Origin: an uncultured Muribaculaceae bacterium
GTDB taxonomy: Bacteria; Bacteroidota; Bacteroidia; Bacteroidales; Muribaculaceae
Length of the DNA: 64,000 nt
NCBI GenBank assembly: GCA_910587185.1
Contig: CAJULY010000004.1
Span: 102,058-166,057 of the forward strand
Direction of reading: 5' to 3'
Shown here: piece by piece, positions 27,263 through 35,753 of the stretch
Layout: each line of letters opens with the position of its first letter
Position numbering within the stretch: position 1 is the stretch's first letter
Notes under the pieces: model-generated
What the model saw: only the letters and a program-made list of their open reading frames with translations
Database searches by the model: none
Told to the model about the DNA's origin: nothing
Translations under genes and position numbers: made by a program

Positions 27263-28103
27263 TGCGGAATTTTGTCGGTGACACACCGTAGGTGGCGGTG
27301 AATACGCGGATAAAATGCGGCAAATCATTGAAACCGACGGCAAAGCAGATTTCGGATACTTGTTTTTGTGAAGTCTTTAACAGTCCGCAGGCTGTTTCCA
27401 GACGATATTGTGTTACAAACTGCGAGAAGGTCATACCCTTGTTGCGTTTGAAGAATGTGCAGAACGCAGAACGGTTCATCCCTATGTGCGCGGCTATGTC
27501 ATCGAGCGTTATGGTGTGAACATAATGCGCCATCACATATTCCGCTACCTGCTGCATACGCCGTATGTCTCGCTCTATTTTAATCGGTTTGCCTATTAAA
27601 GTATGGTCTTTTGTGGTGAAAATTATCGGAAGAAGGCGGATCATCTCACTTAACTGTCCTATGTTGTCAAGGTTATTCATCCGCATAAGCGAGTGCTTTA
27701 TCTCAACCGAGATGCCGGAACCGTATTTCAATGCCTCCGTCGGCAGTATCTGTCCGTAAAGTTTGTTCCTTATCTCCGGGAAAACTGACATGCACTTATC
27801 TATAAATTCCGGACTGAAAGCAACCATGAGATATTTAATTTCTCCGTTTTCATTAGCAGATTCCGGTTTGTATTCCCAATAGTGGGGCATAGACGGCGGT
27901 ATCAGCACTACATCCCCTTCAGTGAAAGGCATCAGGGTGTCGCCAGTCATGCGCACACCATTGCCGTGGGTTACAAAATATAGTTCCCAAGCCTCGTGCC
28001 TGTGCATCTTGGCTTCGAGACTCGGCGCAATGTGCTGGGAGATGAAAAAGAATGAATGATCCTTCACCTCCGGCAATGTGTATGGAATAACTGCATCTCT
28101 CAT
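27222..28103 (-). CDS. AraC-family transcriptional regulator with cupin sensor
   Basis: This 293-aa regulator has an N-terminal AraC-type cupin ('AKMHRHEAWELYFVTHGNGV', 'FTEGDVVLIPPSMPHYWEYK'). Its C-terminal HTH pair is 'ITLDDIAAHIGMNRSAFCTF' and 'VSEICFAVGFNDLPHFIRVF', with 'FTATYGVSPTKFRKR'. A minus-strand -7 box (CAAATTTA at 28111-28118 read on the plus strand) lies immediately upstream. The flavin-enzyme genes to its right may be targets. The last codons lie in the 56-bp direct repeat. Confidence 0.9.
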   Translation of the reverse strand: MRDAVIPYTLPEVKDHSFFFISQHIAPSLEAKMHRHEAWELYFVTHGNGVRMTGDTLMPFTEGDVVLIPPSMPHYWEYKPESANENGEIKYLMVAFSPEFIDKCMSVFPEIRNKLYGQILPTEALKYGSGISVEIKHSLMRMNNLDNIGQLSEMIRLLPIIFTTKDHTLIGKPIKIERDIRRMQQVAEYVMAHYVHTITLDDIAAHIGMNRSAFCTFFKRNKGMTFSQFVTQYRLETACGLLKTSQKQVSEICFAVGFNDLPHFIRVFTATYGVSPTKFRKRAPQRDCCEAQT

Positions 28104-28199
28104 GTCTCAGCAAATTTACGACAAATATTTGAGACGATAAGGCAAAGTAGCGACAATATAAGCGTGTAAATTTGCGTCATAAAAGTTAACAAACATAAT

Positions 28200-28500
28200 A
28201 ATGCGGTTGAGTTAAGAAACCTATGTCATATTTTCCCATCGGAGCCCGTCAGGGCGTGCTGAAAGTAACCGGCCATGGAGCGAAGCGGAGTGGGCGGACA
28301 GACAATGATATATAATAATTGAGTCGCGGAGGGACGATTCTGAGGTACAGGACATTGCATCAACCACTGAGGCATCCCTCCGGGACGCCGGGATTTGGTG
28401 CAGACTCTTTCCGGTCACTCCGCTTCGCTCCATAACCGGTTAAGCACAGCGCGTCCTACGGACTTGTATATCAAGCTTTTCCTCTTAACTCAACCGCATT
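28200..28500. repeat. 301-bp MITE-like element with 17-bp terminal inverted repeats
   Basis: AATGCGGTTGAGTTAAG at 28200-28216 is exactly inverted at 28484-28500. The interior is non-coding and contains inner palindromic segments (GGAGCGAAGCGGAGTG and CACTCCGCTTCGCTCC). A diverged, truncated copy in the opposite orientation lies at about 45162-45337, so this is a dispersed repeat family. No transposase is present; movement in trans is likely. Confidence 0.8.
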
Positions 28501-28523
28501 GAACAGACATAATCAACCAAGAA

Positions 28524-29150
28524 ATGGAACTCAACGAAGTATTGGAGAAACGTCGCACATACCGCGACTACTCCGACCGCGAGGTAAGCGATGAAATCCT
28601 CAACAAAGTAATCTCGGCAGCATTCAAGGCTCCGACCAACGACCATCTGCGTCAGCTCGAGTTCGTAGTAATACGAGGCAAAGAGAACATCGCCAAAGTA
28701 ATAGCACCGCTTGCCAAGAATATGGCGGCGTTCAAAGATCTCGTTTTCGAGGTTGACGAAACCGGCGATAAAGACAAGATGGCGATGTTTGCCGACGCTC
28801 TCCCCAAACAGCAACGTATGCTGATGCAAAGCGGACTGCTCATCATACCGTTCTATAACCAGAAACAAATCCCTCTGCTTCATCCAGTGGAACAAAGCTC
28901 ACTCAACTATTTCGCCTCGGCATGGTGTGCGGTGGAAAATATGCTGCTCGCCGCAACTGATGAAGGCCTTGGAACTGTGTTCCATATTCCTGTGGCTGAC
29001 GAGGTGGAGCAAATCAAGAAGATTGTCAATGCCCCCGACGGCTATGAGTTCACTTGCCTGTTGACAATGGGATATCCGGCACAAGATGCTTTCCTGCCGA
29101 AGCAGAAGGAAATAAACATCCACGACCGCATACATTTCAATACGTTCTGA
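28524..29150 (+). CDS. Nitroreductase-family FMN oxidoreductase
   Basis: This 208-aa flavoenzyme of the nitroreductase fold has the FMN-phosphate-binding 'KRRTYRDYSDREV' near the N-terminus. 'AFKAPTNDHLRQLEFVVI' and a C-terminal 'AATDEGLGTVFHIPVAD' follow. It probably reduces quinones or nitro compounds with NAD(P)H. It begins 24 bp after the MITE-like element, which may therefore supply or disrupt its promoter. The next gene but one is a second flavoprotein. Confidence 0.87.
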   Translation: MELNEVLEKRRTYRDYSDREVSDEILNKVISAAFKAPTNDHLRQLEFVVIRGKENIAKVIAPLAKNMAAFKDLVFEVDETGDKDKMAMFADALPKQQRMLMQSGLLIIPFYNQKQIPLLHPVEQSSLNYFASAWCAVENMLLAATDEGLGTVFHIPVADEVEQIKKIVNAPDGYEFTCLLTMGYPAQDAFLPKQKEINIHDRIHFNTF

Positions 29151-29310
29151 AATGATAATAAACACCGGAAATCGTCCAGACACTGTGAATTATTACTCCG
29201 AGTGGTTGCTTAATTGCTTAGCCTCAGGAGAAGTATATTCAAGGAATCAGTTGTTTCCCAATCATGTGACACACTATAGCACCTACGGCGATAATGGGAT
29301 AAAATCTGAT

Positions 29311-29366
29311 TGAGCTTTTCGGAAATTATGTTTGAGCCTCACAGCAATCACGCTGTGGGGCTCTCT
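29311..29366. repeat. 56-bp direct repeat, copy 2
   Basis: This copy is identical to 27207-27262, including the terminator-like hairpin, but here it lies in non-coding DNA. The pair brackets a ~2.1-kb module (AraC gene, MITE-like element, nitroreductase). A -7 box TAATTTTG (29370-29377) for the next gene starts 4 bp beyond it. Confidence 0.85.
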
Positions 29367-29443
29367 GTCTAATTTTGCATTATGAAAATAATAAATCTGT
29401 TAGTATAAACAAACGAATACTTTATTTGAATATTTGAAAACCA

Positions 29444-29989
29444 ATGAATATGAAAAGTGTACTTGTAATATCGTCGAGCCTCCGTAGAGGCAGCAATTCG
29501 GAGGCTCTTGCCAAAGAATTTGCACGAGGTGCCTCCGATGCCGGTAACAAAGTGGAACTGATTTCTCTACGGGACAAGGCGATAAGTTTTTGTCGCGGTT
29601 GCCTTGCGTGCCAGAAGACTCAAAAATGCGTGATTGCCGATGACGCACGGTCTATTGTTGCCAAAATGCACGATGCCGATGTGGTAGCTTTTGCCACGCC
29701 TATCTATTATTATGAGATGAGCGGGCAGCTGAAGACTCTTCTTGACCGCGCCAATCCGCTCTATCCGTCGGATTACCGTTTCCGCGACATCTATATGCTC
29801 ACGAGCGCGGCGGAGGATGAAGAATCGACCCCTGAACGCGCCGTCATGGGACTGACAGGATGGATCGACTGCTTCGAGAAAGCCCGGCTCGCAGGAACGG
29901 TATTCGCCGGAGGTGTCAACGAACCGGATGAAATCAAGGGCCATCAGTCACTCGCCGAAGCATACGCTGTCGGCAATAAAATCCGGTAA
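29444..29989 (+). CDS. NAD(P)H-dependent flavodoxin-fold oxidoreductase
   Basis: This 181-aa FMN_red/flavodoxin-fold protein begins 'SVLVISSSLRRGSNSEALAK', the phosphate-binding loop. It contains 'CRGCLACQKTQKCVIADDA', typical of iron-sulfur-flavoprotein-like reductases, and 'FATPIYYYEMSGQLKTLLDR'. It likely transfers electrons from NAD(P)H through FMN. A -7 box (29370-29377) precedes it. An alpha/beta hydrolase gene follows 17 bp later, so the two may be co-transcribed. Confidence 0.85.
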   Translation: MNMKSVLVISSSLRRGSNSEALAKEFARGASDAGNKVELISLRDKAISFCRGCLACQKTQKCVIADDARSIVAKMHDADVVAFATPIYYYEMSGQLKTLLDRANPLYPSDYRFRDIYMLTSAAEDEESTPERAVMGLTGWIDCFEKARLAGTVFAGGVNEPDEIKGHQSLAEAYAVGNKIR

Positions 29990-30006
29990 CTCTCAAATCG
30001 AATAAA

Positions 30007-31092
30007 ATGAACTTAAAGCAATATCTGGCCGCGGGTCTGCTGATTCTTTCAGCAGGTATCACTGACCTCTACGCCACCAATCCAAAAGAAAACAGAAACA
30101 ATATGGAAAAGCTGACTCTGACAAAAGAATGGGACAAGACATTTCCCAAGAGCGACAAAGTCGATCACAGCAAGGTGACATTCGTCAATCGCTACGGCAT
30201 CACGCTTGCCGCCGATATGTATAAACCCAAAGGCGCGACAGGCAAGCTCCCCGCCATTGCCGTCTGCGGACCATTCGGTGCCGTCAAGGAGCAGGCGGCG
30301 GGGTTGTATGCGCAGGCGATGGCGGAGCGCGGTTTCCTTACCATAGCCTTCGATCCTTCGTTCACGGGCGAGAGCGGAGGCACACCGCGCTACATGACGT
30401 CGCCCGACATAAATACCGAGGATTTCAGCGCGGCGGTAGATTTTCTTGTTACCAACCCGGACGTTGATCCTGAAAAGGTGGGGATCATAGGAATCTGCGG
30501 CTGTGGCGGCATAGCGATTAACGCGGCAGCCGCAGACCCGCGCATCAAGGCCACGCTCGCATCCACTATGTACGATATGAGTCGCGTGAACGCCAACGGC
30601 TATTTCGATGCTGACGACAGCCCCGAAGCCCGCAACGCTATCCGCGAGAAATTGGCCACACAGCGCACGGAGGACTATATCAACGGCACTCCCAAACTCG
30701 GCGGCGGTGTCCCCGACGTATTGCCCGACGATGCGCCAAAGTTCCTCCGCGACTACTACGACTATTATAAGACCAAGCGCGGTTATCATTCCCGCTCGCT
30801 CAACTCCAACGGCGGACGAAACGCCACATCCCCGATTCCCTGGATAAACTTTCCGCTGATGAGCCGTGCCGGCGAGATCGAGAATGCCGTAATGATTCTT
30901 CATGGAGAGAAAGCCCATTCGTTCTACTTCGGCAGCGACGCATACAAGAAGCTGACCGTAACTCCCGGCAAGGAGAACAACAAGCTTTTCATGGTCATTC
31001 CCGGCGCAAGCCACACCGACCTCTACGACCGGAAGGACATCATCCCCTTTGCCGCCATAGAGAACTTCTTCAGCGAGTATCTCGGCAAATAA
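30007..31092 (+). CDS. Alpha/beta hydrolase with Cys nucleophile elbow
   Basis: This 361-aa protein has an N-terminal signal-like segment ('AAGLLILSAGITDLYA') and an alpha/beta-hydrolase body. The nucleophile elbow reads 'GIIGICGCGGIAI' (GxCxG), so Cys replaces the usual Ser, as in dienelactone-hydrolase-like enzymes. The acid/His part is 'MVIPGASHTDLYD' and the oxyanion region 'FDPSFTGESGG'. An internal Met before 'EKLTLTKEWD' gives a possible cytoplasmic start. Substrate unknown. A strong hairpin follows the stop. Confidence 0.8.
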   Translation: MNLKQYLAAGLLILSAGITDLYATNPKENRNNMEKLTLTKEWDKTFPKSDKVDHSKVTFVNRYGITLAADMYKPKGATGKLPAIAVCGPFGAVKEQAAGLYAQAMAERGFLTIAFDPSFTGESGGTPRYMTSPDINTEDFSAAVDFLVTNPDVDPEKVGIIGICGCGGIAINAAAADPRIKATLASTMYDMSRVNANGYFDADDSPEARNAIREKLATQRTEDYINGTPKLGGGVPDVLPDDAPKFLRDYYDYYKTKRGYHSRSLNSNGGRNATSPIPWINFPLMSRAGEIENAVMILHGEKAHSFYFGSDAYKKLTVTPGKENNKLFMVIPGASHTDLYDRKDIIPFAAIENFFSEYLGK

Positions 31093-31122
31093 ATCCCGAT
31101 AAAGGCACATATACATATAGAG

Positions 31123-31154
31123 TATCCTCGGTGACTTTGGGGTCATCGAGGATA
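31123..31154 (+). terminator. Intrinsic terminator-like hairpin
   Basis: TATCCTCG-G-TGAC pairs with GTCA-T-CGAGGATA (13 bp with one G-U) around a 6-nt loop, 30 bp after the hydrolase stop. A short T-rich stretch follows. It probably ends the flavoprotein-hydrolase transcript. Confidence 0.7.
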
Positions 31155-31531
31155 ATTCATCTTTTAAATTTGCAGTAAGCCACAGCGAGGCGCAGTAAGC
31201 CGCCGACATCAAGAGCGTTATGCAGAGCTACGGCGAGACCAACGAGCAGCAGAAAGCGGTCGGCACATGGCTCTGTGACTATGCGGAACACCGACAGCCC
31301 TTTGATGAAATAAAACATCGCCACACACTCAACGAGGTTGGCGATGTCGCGGAAGGTCGGTATGATTGGAAGATAGATAGAGAACGAAGTGGAGGTGTTT
31401 CAATGCGATAATGGAGGATATGTCAGCTCTTTGACTTGTTTGTTATTACACACCAGTTCTCATTTTGGTTAAAATTAACTATTGCGGATATACTTCGCAG
31501 TCTGTAATTTTGCATCATCAAAATCAAAATA
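31155..31531. other. Intergenic region with a possible gene remnant
   Basis: Between about 31170 and 31410 open frames on both strands have coding-like third positions (63 codons on plus; a hydrophobic frame on minus). Neither matches a family I recognise. A -7 box, TAATTTTG at 31505-31512, precedes the lipoprotein gene. Confidence 0.3.
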
Positions 31532-31540
31532 ATGTTTCAT

Positions 31541-32269
31541 ATGAATTCAAAAAATCTTATGGTTTCGGCCTTGACTATCTTTAGTCTGACGGCTTGTACG
31601 CCATCATCGGAGGAGGCAAAGGAAGATATATACGAGCCCGCCTTCCGAATTGAGGACTGCGATGTAGAGCTGGGAGGTATACGTTTCTCAAAAATGGTCA
31701 ACAACGCAGATAAGCAGGTGAGTCTGACCGACTCTGTCATACGCTTCACCGCACCGGAAGGCACAGACCTCTTCATTGATCCGAATGACGGGAAACTGAC
31801 TAAATCGACCGCGAAGATTTTGTTGACGGAAATTGACAACACAAAGCCTTTCACTTTCTCGGGGCGTCTTAAGCCTGGATTCACGGAAGATGGACTCTAT
31901 AATGCCGCCAATCTGATGGTCGTGGCAAATGACACCCTCTGGCAGAAATTCTGTTTTGAGCAGGACGAGCGTGGAAAACACCGTGTGGTAACTGTGCGGA
32001 CGGTCGGCACATCGGATGATAATAACCATGAGGTCATCGAACAAGATAACATATATTATAAAATATCATCCGACACTCACACCATAGCAAGCTATTTCTC
32101 TCTTGACGGCAAAGAGTGGCAGATGGTTCGATTGTATAAAAACAATTATCCCAAGGAATTGTATATAGGGATCTGCTCTCAGGCTCCCGTCAAGGGAGAG
32201 TGCATCAGCGAGTTCAGCGAACTGTCATTATCCACTGACAATGTGGGCGATTTCCGTTTAGGGGATTAA
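31541..32269 (+). CDS. Lipoprotein with DUF1349-like domain
   Basis: This 242-aa protein has a lipoprotein signal ('LTACTPSS', lipobox Cys). Its beta-rich body resembles the DUF1349 jelly roll: 'SDSVIRFTAPEGTDLFIDP'-type opening, 'ANLMVVANDTLWQKFCFEQD' and 'IASYFSLDGKEWQMVRLYKN'. It is probably an outer-membrane-anchored glycan-binding protein. The ATG at 31541 is used; an in-frame ATG three codons upstream is possible. It converges, with a 12-bp overlap, on a LuxR-type gene that is a paralogue of the one paired with the DUF1349 protein at 9892. Confidence 0.7.
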   Translation: MNSKNLMVSALTIFSLTACTPSSEEAKEDIYEPAFRIEDCDVELGGIRFSKMVNNADKQVSLTDSVIRFTAPEGTDLFIDPNDGKLTKSTAKILLTEIDNTKPFTFSGRLKPGFTEDGLYNAANLMVVANDTLWQKFCFEQDERGKHRVVTVRTVGTSDDNNHEVIEQDNIYYKISSDTHTIASYFSLDGKEWQMVRLYKNNYPKELYIGICSQAPVKGECISEFSELSLSTDNVGDFRLGD

Positions 32270-33013
32270 GCCCATCGCCTTCGCTACCCTGCATGCTTCT
32301 ATGGCGTTGCCCACTTTCAGTTTCTGTAAAATGTTCTGACGGTGTCTGTGGACGGTATTGACACTGATAAACAGGCTGTCGGCGATTTCCTTGCTCTGCA
32401 GCCCGTCATCTATAAGCCTCAATACCGCTATTTCACGAGAAGACAGAATGTTGACATAATCCTCAGTCGTCAATATGCGGCACTCACCGGTGCGTGTATT
32501 GGCGATTTTGGGTTTGTCCTGATTGTCATGGCTCAGTGTATATACACACATATTCAGCCAATAACAGCCATCGCTCGTTCCTTCAAGCGAGAACATACGA
32601 TGCCGTATTGCACGCCACACACCATCTTTATCAAGCATACGGAGATTATCGCTCAGTATGTAACTCCTCCTTTCTTCGGGTGTTTTCTTTTTAGTGAGGT
32701 GTATGTATGCAAGCTCATGGGCGTGACGAAGCATGAGATCGTCCTGATTGGCTCTGTTAAAGATGAACTCCTCATAAAGTGATGGGATTGTAGGACAACG
32801 CTCGCCATCCGACAACCCAAGCACATCCGCCAGGCCGCCAAAGAAACAATAGCTACAGTTCCTGATTGAATCGCCCAAAGACACAATGGCATTCTCCGCC
32901 AAAGCATACGTCTCGGCAATTTGAAAACTTTTTTTCAAATTATATTCATCACCCCTTTCGGCAAAAGGCTGTGAAAGATATAATTTATTTATTGGTTCAA
33001 AATATTTGTCCAT
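32258..33013 (-). CDS. LuxR-type HTH transcriptional regulator
   Basis: This 251-aa regulator has a C-terminal GerE/LuxR HTH ('LSSREIAVLRLIDDGLQSKE' then 'SVNTVHRHRQNILQKLKVGN'), closely similar to that of the regulator at 9061-9798. The N-terminal region has no receiver domain. I chose the ATG at 33013 because a minus-strand -7 box (CAAAAATA at 33069-33076 on the plus strand) lies inside the longer reading. It lies beside a DUF1349-like lipoprotein, repeating the pairing seen near 9.8 kb. Confidence 0.83.
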   Translation of the reverse strand: MDKYFEPINKLYLSQPFAERGDEYNLKKSFQIAETYALAENAIVSLGDSIRNCSYCFFGGLADVLGLSDGERCPTIPSLYEEFIFNRANQDDLMLRHAHELAYIHLTKKKTPEERRSYILSDNLRMLDKDGVWRAIRHRMFSLEGTSDGCYWLNMCVYTLSHDNQDKPKIANTRTGECRILTTEDYVNILSSREIAVLRLIDDGLQSKEIADSLFISVNTVHRHRQNILQKLKVGNAIEACRVAKAMGLIP

Positions 33014-33347
33014 CTTCAAATCCGTGCTGTGAAAAGGGTTTTCGGCATCTCTTCTATTTAAGGTATTGCAAAAATACATAAAATCCTGAAATAGCCCTTG
33101 CTATATTCCGAAAATCAGCGTTTCAAAGCTCATTTTCCCTCTTTTTGTACCGCTATTGGTTCTCCAAGCGACCAAAACCCTGTTTTATAGCGGTGAAAAA
33201 TAATTCCTTGACAACTATCTCCGGCACCCAAGCCGTCAAGACGCTTGTCACCGAGCAGAACCGAGTAATACATCCATTGAGCATAGACATTCTCAAAGTT
33301 CTTAGGGTAATTGTTTGAATCTCACCGATTTTTGCTAACTTTGCTGC

Positions 33348-33803
33348 ATGAGACCCTTATTTTATATTCTTATCGCATTTGTCATTTCTGCATTGTATTC
33401 ATGTGGGAAACGGCAAACAGGTTCTGATACGAATAAAAACGATAGTAGTTTTGACTTTGCTCTATTTTATCGTGTGAACGAATCCGACAAATATATCTAT
33501 GATGCTCACCGAAACGTGCCGTTAGGTAAAATGATAACATTAGAAGATTTAGATAACCTTTTCGGCGAGCCTTTTGTATGTAATACGGTAAAGCAAACAT
33601 TAGATAACTGGTCTCTATATGAACAAGAGACCAAAGTTGCTGAGTTTTTGCCAACAGAAGTTGGAGATACACTCTTAATGATGCGTAGAATATACGGGAA
33701 AGAAGGAAATTGGATTATATGGATAGATTTAGAGGTTCAAGAATCAGATTCATTACGCGTTTTGAATTTTATCGCATACGACAATAGCCAAATCGACATT
33801 TAA
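33348..33803 (+). CDS. Hypothetical lipoprotein
   Basis: This 151-aa protein has a lipoprotein signal peptide ('IAFVISALYSCGKR', Cys after SC-type lipobox). The mature part of ~130 residues has no recognisable domain. A -7 box TAACTTTG (33336-33343) ends only 4 bp before the ATG. Either the mRNA is almost leaderless or translation starts further in. The base composition is more AT-rich than the preceding genes. Confidence 0.6.
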   Translation: MRPLFYILIAFVISALYSCGKRQTGSDTNKNDSSFDFALFYRVNESDKYIYDAHRNVPLGKMITLEDLDNLFGEPFVCNTVKQTLDNWSLYEQETKVAEFLPTEVGDTLLMMRRIYGKEGNWIIWIDLEVQESDSLRVLNFIAYDNSQIDI

Positions 33804-34201
33804 CATTTTTCTTTATAAAATCGCTCCATAATTTTGTGGCACAACCCACAAGATTATGGGGCATTTCTTTTCTATTCAAGGATTGGTTTCGGTTTTATTC
33901 TCATTCATAGCTGTCATCTTTATTCAATAAAAAATCTTACCGAATGTTAAGATTTAGTTAGGCTTTTCTCTTAAAACACACACCTTCTCTAATCCATTCA
34001 CTCCCTCAGAGCAACTTTTTCATTCCCTTTTTTCCTTAACTGATAGTTGTGTTGTTATTTTCTTATATGGTTGATTTTCAGTGATAAAAATCATTGAAAA
34101 TCACTTCCACATGAATCGGATGGTCGTGTCTATGATCATACTGTTGAAAAGTAAATCGAGGGCATCGGAATATTCTCTGATATCCGATCCCTCTTTTTCG
34201 T
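33804..34201. other. Intergenic region ending in a terminator
   Basis: About 400 AT-rich bases with no supported gene. The right end holds the hairpin listed separately at 34158-34198. Confidence 0.35.
34158..34198 (+). terminator. Intrinsic terminator
   Basis: GAGGG(C)ATCGGA pairs with ATCCGATCCCTC, with one bulge, and is followed by TTTTT. It closes plus-strand transcription just before the convergent cupin gene. Confidence 0.72.
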
Positions 34202-34651
34202 TTACCACTTTACGGGTTCATTGAGAATGTTTCCGTCGGTGGCGTCTTCGGCGGTGAATGTGTTGCCGCGATACTGCACGCAGAGCATCACGAGGGGTTC
34301 TGTGCCGTTGTTGCGCACGCTGCGGCGTCCGTCGGGAGCCACGCGCACTACGGATCCTTCCTCCATGGGGAAGACTTCGCCGTCAACCTGAAACTCGCCC
34401 TTGCCTGCGAGGAAGAAGTAGAGTTCCTCATGGTTCTTGTGGGTGTGGAGGAAGCCTGTTTCCTGACCGGGAGCGAAGACCTGAAACGAGAATTCGCCAC
34501 CTGTTGCGCCGACAGCCTGACCGCCGAACATTTTTCCGGGTATCTTGACTTCCGGGCCGAGTTGGAGAACGTAATCCTTGATGTCGGCGAGCTTGCCGAA
34601 GTTTGCCGCGCTGAAGTTCGCGCCTTTTTCGATTGTCTGAATCTGTTTCAT
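34202..34651 (-). CDS. Cupin-domain protein
   Basis: This 149-aa protein has a single cupin with metal-binding motif 1 'GFLHTHKNHEELYFFLAGKG' (HxH...E) and motif 2 'EGSVVRVAPDGRRSVRNNG'. It is a likely metal-dependent enzyme or small-molecule sensor. It is divergent from an HxlR regulator. Its -7 box is at 34680-34687 (CAAAGTTA on the plus strand). The two genes look like a regulator and its target. Confidence 0.82.
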   Translation of the reverse strand: MKQIQTIEKGANFSAANFGKLADIKDYVLQLGPEVKIPGKMFGGQAVGATGGEFSFQVFAPGQETGFLHTHKNHEELYFFLAGKGEFQVDGEVFPMEEGSVVRVAPDGRRSVRNNGTEPLVMLCVQYRGNTFTAEDATDGNILNEPVKW

Positions 34652-34679
34652 ATCATTAGTGTTTTTTGTTTTTGTGCTG

Positions 34680-34855
34680 CAAAGTTACAACGATAATGCT
34701 TGCTTGTCAAGAAGTTACATTTTTATCCCATAGTAACCTTTTTATCGGTTTTGCTGATTATCAGAGAGAAAAAATTTTCATTGACGACAGTTTTTTAATC
34801 AAACGGATCGACGGTTGTTTTTTCGATGGTATATCAAAACAAATTACTAACTTTG
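34680..34855. promoter_or_regulatory. Divergent promoters of the cupin and HxlR genes
   Basis: A minus-strand -7 box (CAAAGTTA, 34680-34687) with CAA about 20 bp upstream at 34708 drives the cupin gene. A plus-strand TAACTTTG (34848-34855) drives the HxlR gene. Between them lie two AAGTTAC copies and an inverted GTTAC...GTAAC pair, candidate sites for the HxlR protein. Confidence 0.5.
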
Positions 34856-34880
34856 CAAATAAAAGTGAGCGCCCCGATAT

Positions 34881-35249
34881 ATGAAAAAGAAAGAGGAAAC
34901 AGGTTCCATTATAGAGATGTGTCCCGTCAGAAACGTCATAGCCCGTTTTGGCAACAAGTGGGCCCTTCTTACCGTGCTTATCATCGGCGAGCAGGGCGTT
35001 GTCAGGTTCAATGAACTCAGCCGGTTGATTCCCGACGTGTCGTCAAGAGTGCTCTCATCCACGCTGCGCACCCTGGAGGCCGACGGCTTCATTGACAGGA
35101 AGGTGTATGCCGTCGTGCCGCCTAAAGTCGAATACCGGCTTACGGAGGTCGGGAAGTCACTTCTCCCACTGATTCAGCAGCTTACGGAGTGGGCGCAGGC
35201 CAACATGAAGCGCGTCATGAATCACCGCAAGGAATATCAGCAGGCATGA
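34881..35249 (+). CDS. HxlR-family transcriptional regulator
   Basis: This 122-aa winged-HTH regulator has the HxlR signature: a conserved Cys near the N-terminus ('MCPVRNVIARFGNKWALLTV') and 'RFNELSRLIPDVSSRVLSST'. The wing region is 'VPPKVEYRLTEVGKSLLPLI'. Such proteins often sense electrophiles or redox state through the N-terminal Cys. It is divergent from a cupin gene and overlaps by 4 bp (ATGA) the truncated acetyltransferase gene, so it was once part of an operon. Confidence 0.9.
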   Translation: MKKKEETGSIIEMCPVRNVIARFGNKWALLTVLIIGEQGVVRFNELSRLIPDVSSRVLSSTLRTLEADGFIDRKVYAVVPPKVEYRLTEVGKSLLPLIQQLTEWAQANMKRVMNHRKEYQQA

Positions 35250-35432
35250 CTGAACTTGAAAAATGTTTGGCAGGAGAGTATTATGACTGCCACGATAAGG
35301 TTTTCCTGGAGATGAAGGCGGTTGCGACGCAGTGGATGCAACGCTATAATTCCCTGCCGTATGAGCAGAGAAAAGAACGTTACTCAATGCTGAAAGAGCT
35401 GTTCGGGCATGTCGGCGAGAACTGTTCAGTCC
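35246..35432 (+). pseudogene. Truncated sugar O-acetyltransferase (maltose/galactoside type)
   Basis: The first ~62 residues match the N-terminal helical domain of maltose/galactoside O-acetyltransferases ('KCLAGEYYDCHDKVFLEM', 'MLKELFGHVGENC'). The hexapeptide-repeat catalytic domain is missing. The frame then runs into antisense sequence of an unrelated truncated gene. The remnant starts inside the HxlR stop (ATGA). It marks the left edge of the accessory region. Confidence 0.75.
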
Positions 35433-35600
35433 GCAATGCCAGTAGTCAGCGCGCTCATCATCGCGAAAGAAAACGAATTCATCTCCTTTGTTATAGACCG
35501 GACATTTGCCCGAACAAGGATTGGCGCAATACTGCCGCTGGTATTCGGGATAGAACTTGGTGTCAAGCACCGTGGCCTTAACTTTGTGTTTCATCGTCAT
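35430..35600 (-). pseudogene. Truncated TIGR04076-like protein (5' fragment)
   Basis: Read on the minus strand, ~55 residues ('HKVKATVLDTKFYPEYQRQY', 'GKCPVYNKGDEFVFF', 'ADYWHCG') resemble the start of TIGR04076-family proteins. The gene stops making sense at about 35430, exactly where the opposing acetyltransferase fragment ends. Both are remnants of a recombination event. Confidence 0.5.
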
Positions 35601-35616
35601 AATTCTTCATCGTCAA

Positions 35617-35753
35617 AATTCTTATAGGTGCAAAAATAGCCAAATGTAGTCAAATCTCACAGCCCGATTCTATAAATCTTTTTCATGCCCGGAAAGTAGC
35701 CGAAAAACCTTTAAACCTAATAACCAAACTCTCACAAAAATTGACTACCTTTG
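35617..35753. repeat. 137-bp direct repeat, copy A (upstream of restriction operon)
   Basis: This segment is about 90% identical by eye to 45341-45475 and also resembles 54672-54713. It contains the promoter of the following operon. Copies A and B bracket the whole SNF2-Mod-Res island of ~9.6 kb. Confidence 0.85.

Noticed and set aside
30049..31212. 387-codon antisense frame over the alpha/beta hydrolase
   Set aside because: The plus-strand protein has a clear hydrolase fold signature; the antisense one does not.
31220..31411. 63-codon frame in the gap before the DUF1349-like lipoprotein
   Set aside because: Frames on both strands look equally coding-like and neither is recognisable; it may be a gene remnant but strand and identity are unclear.
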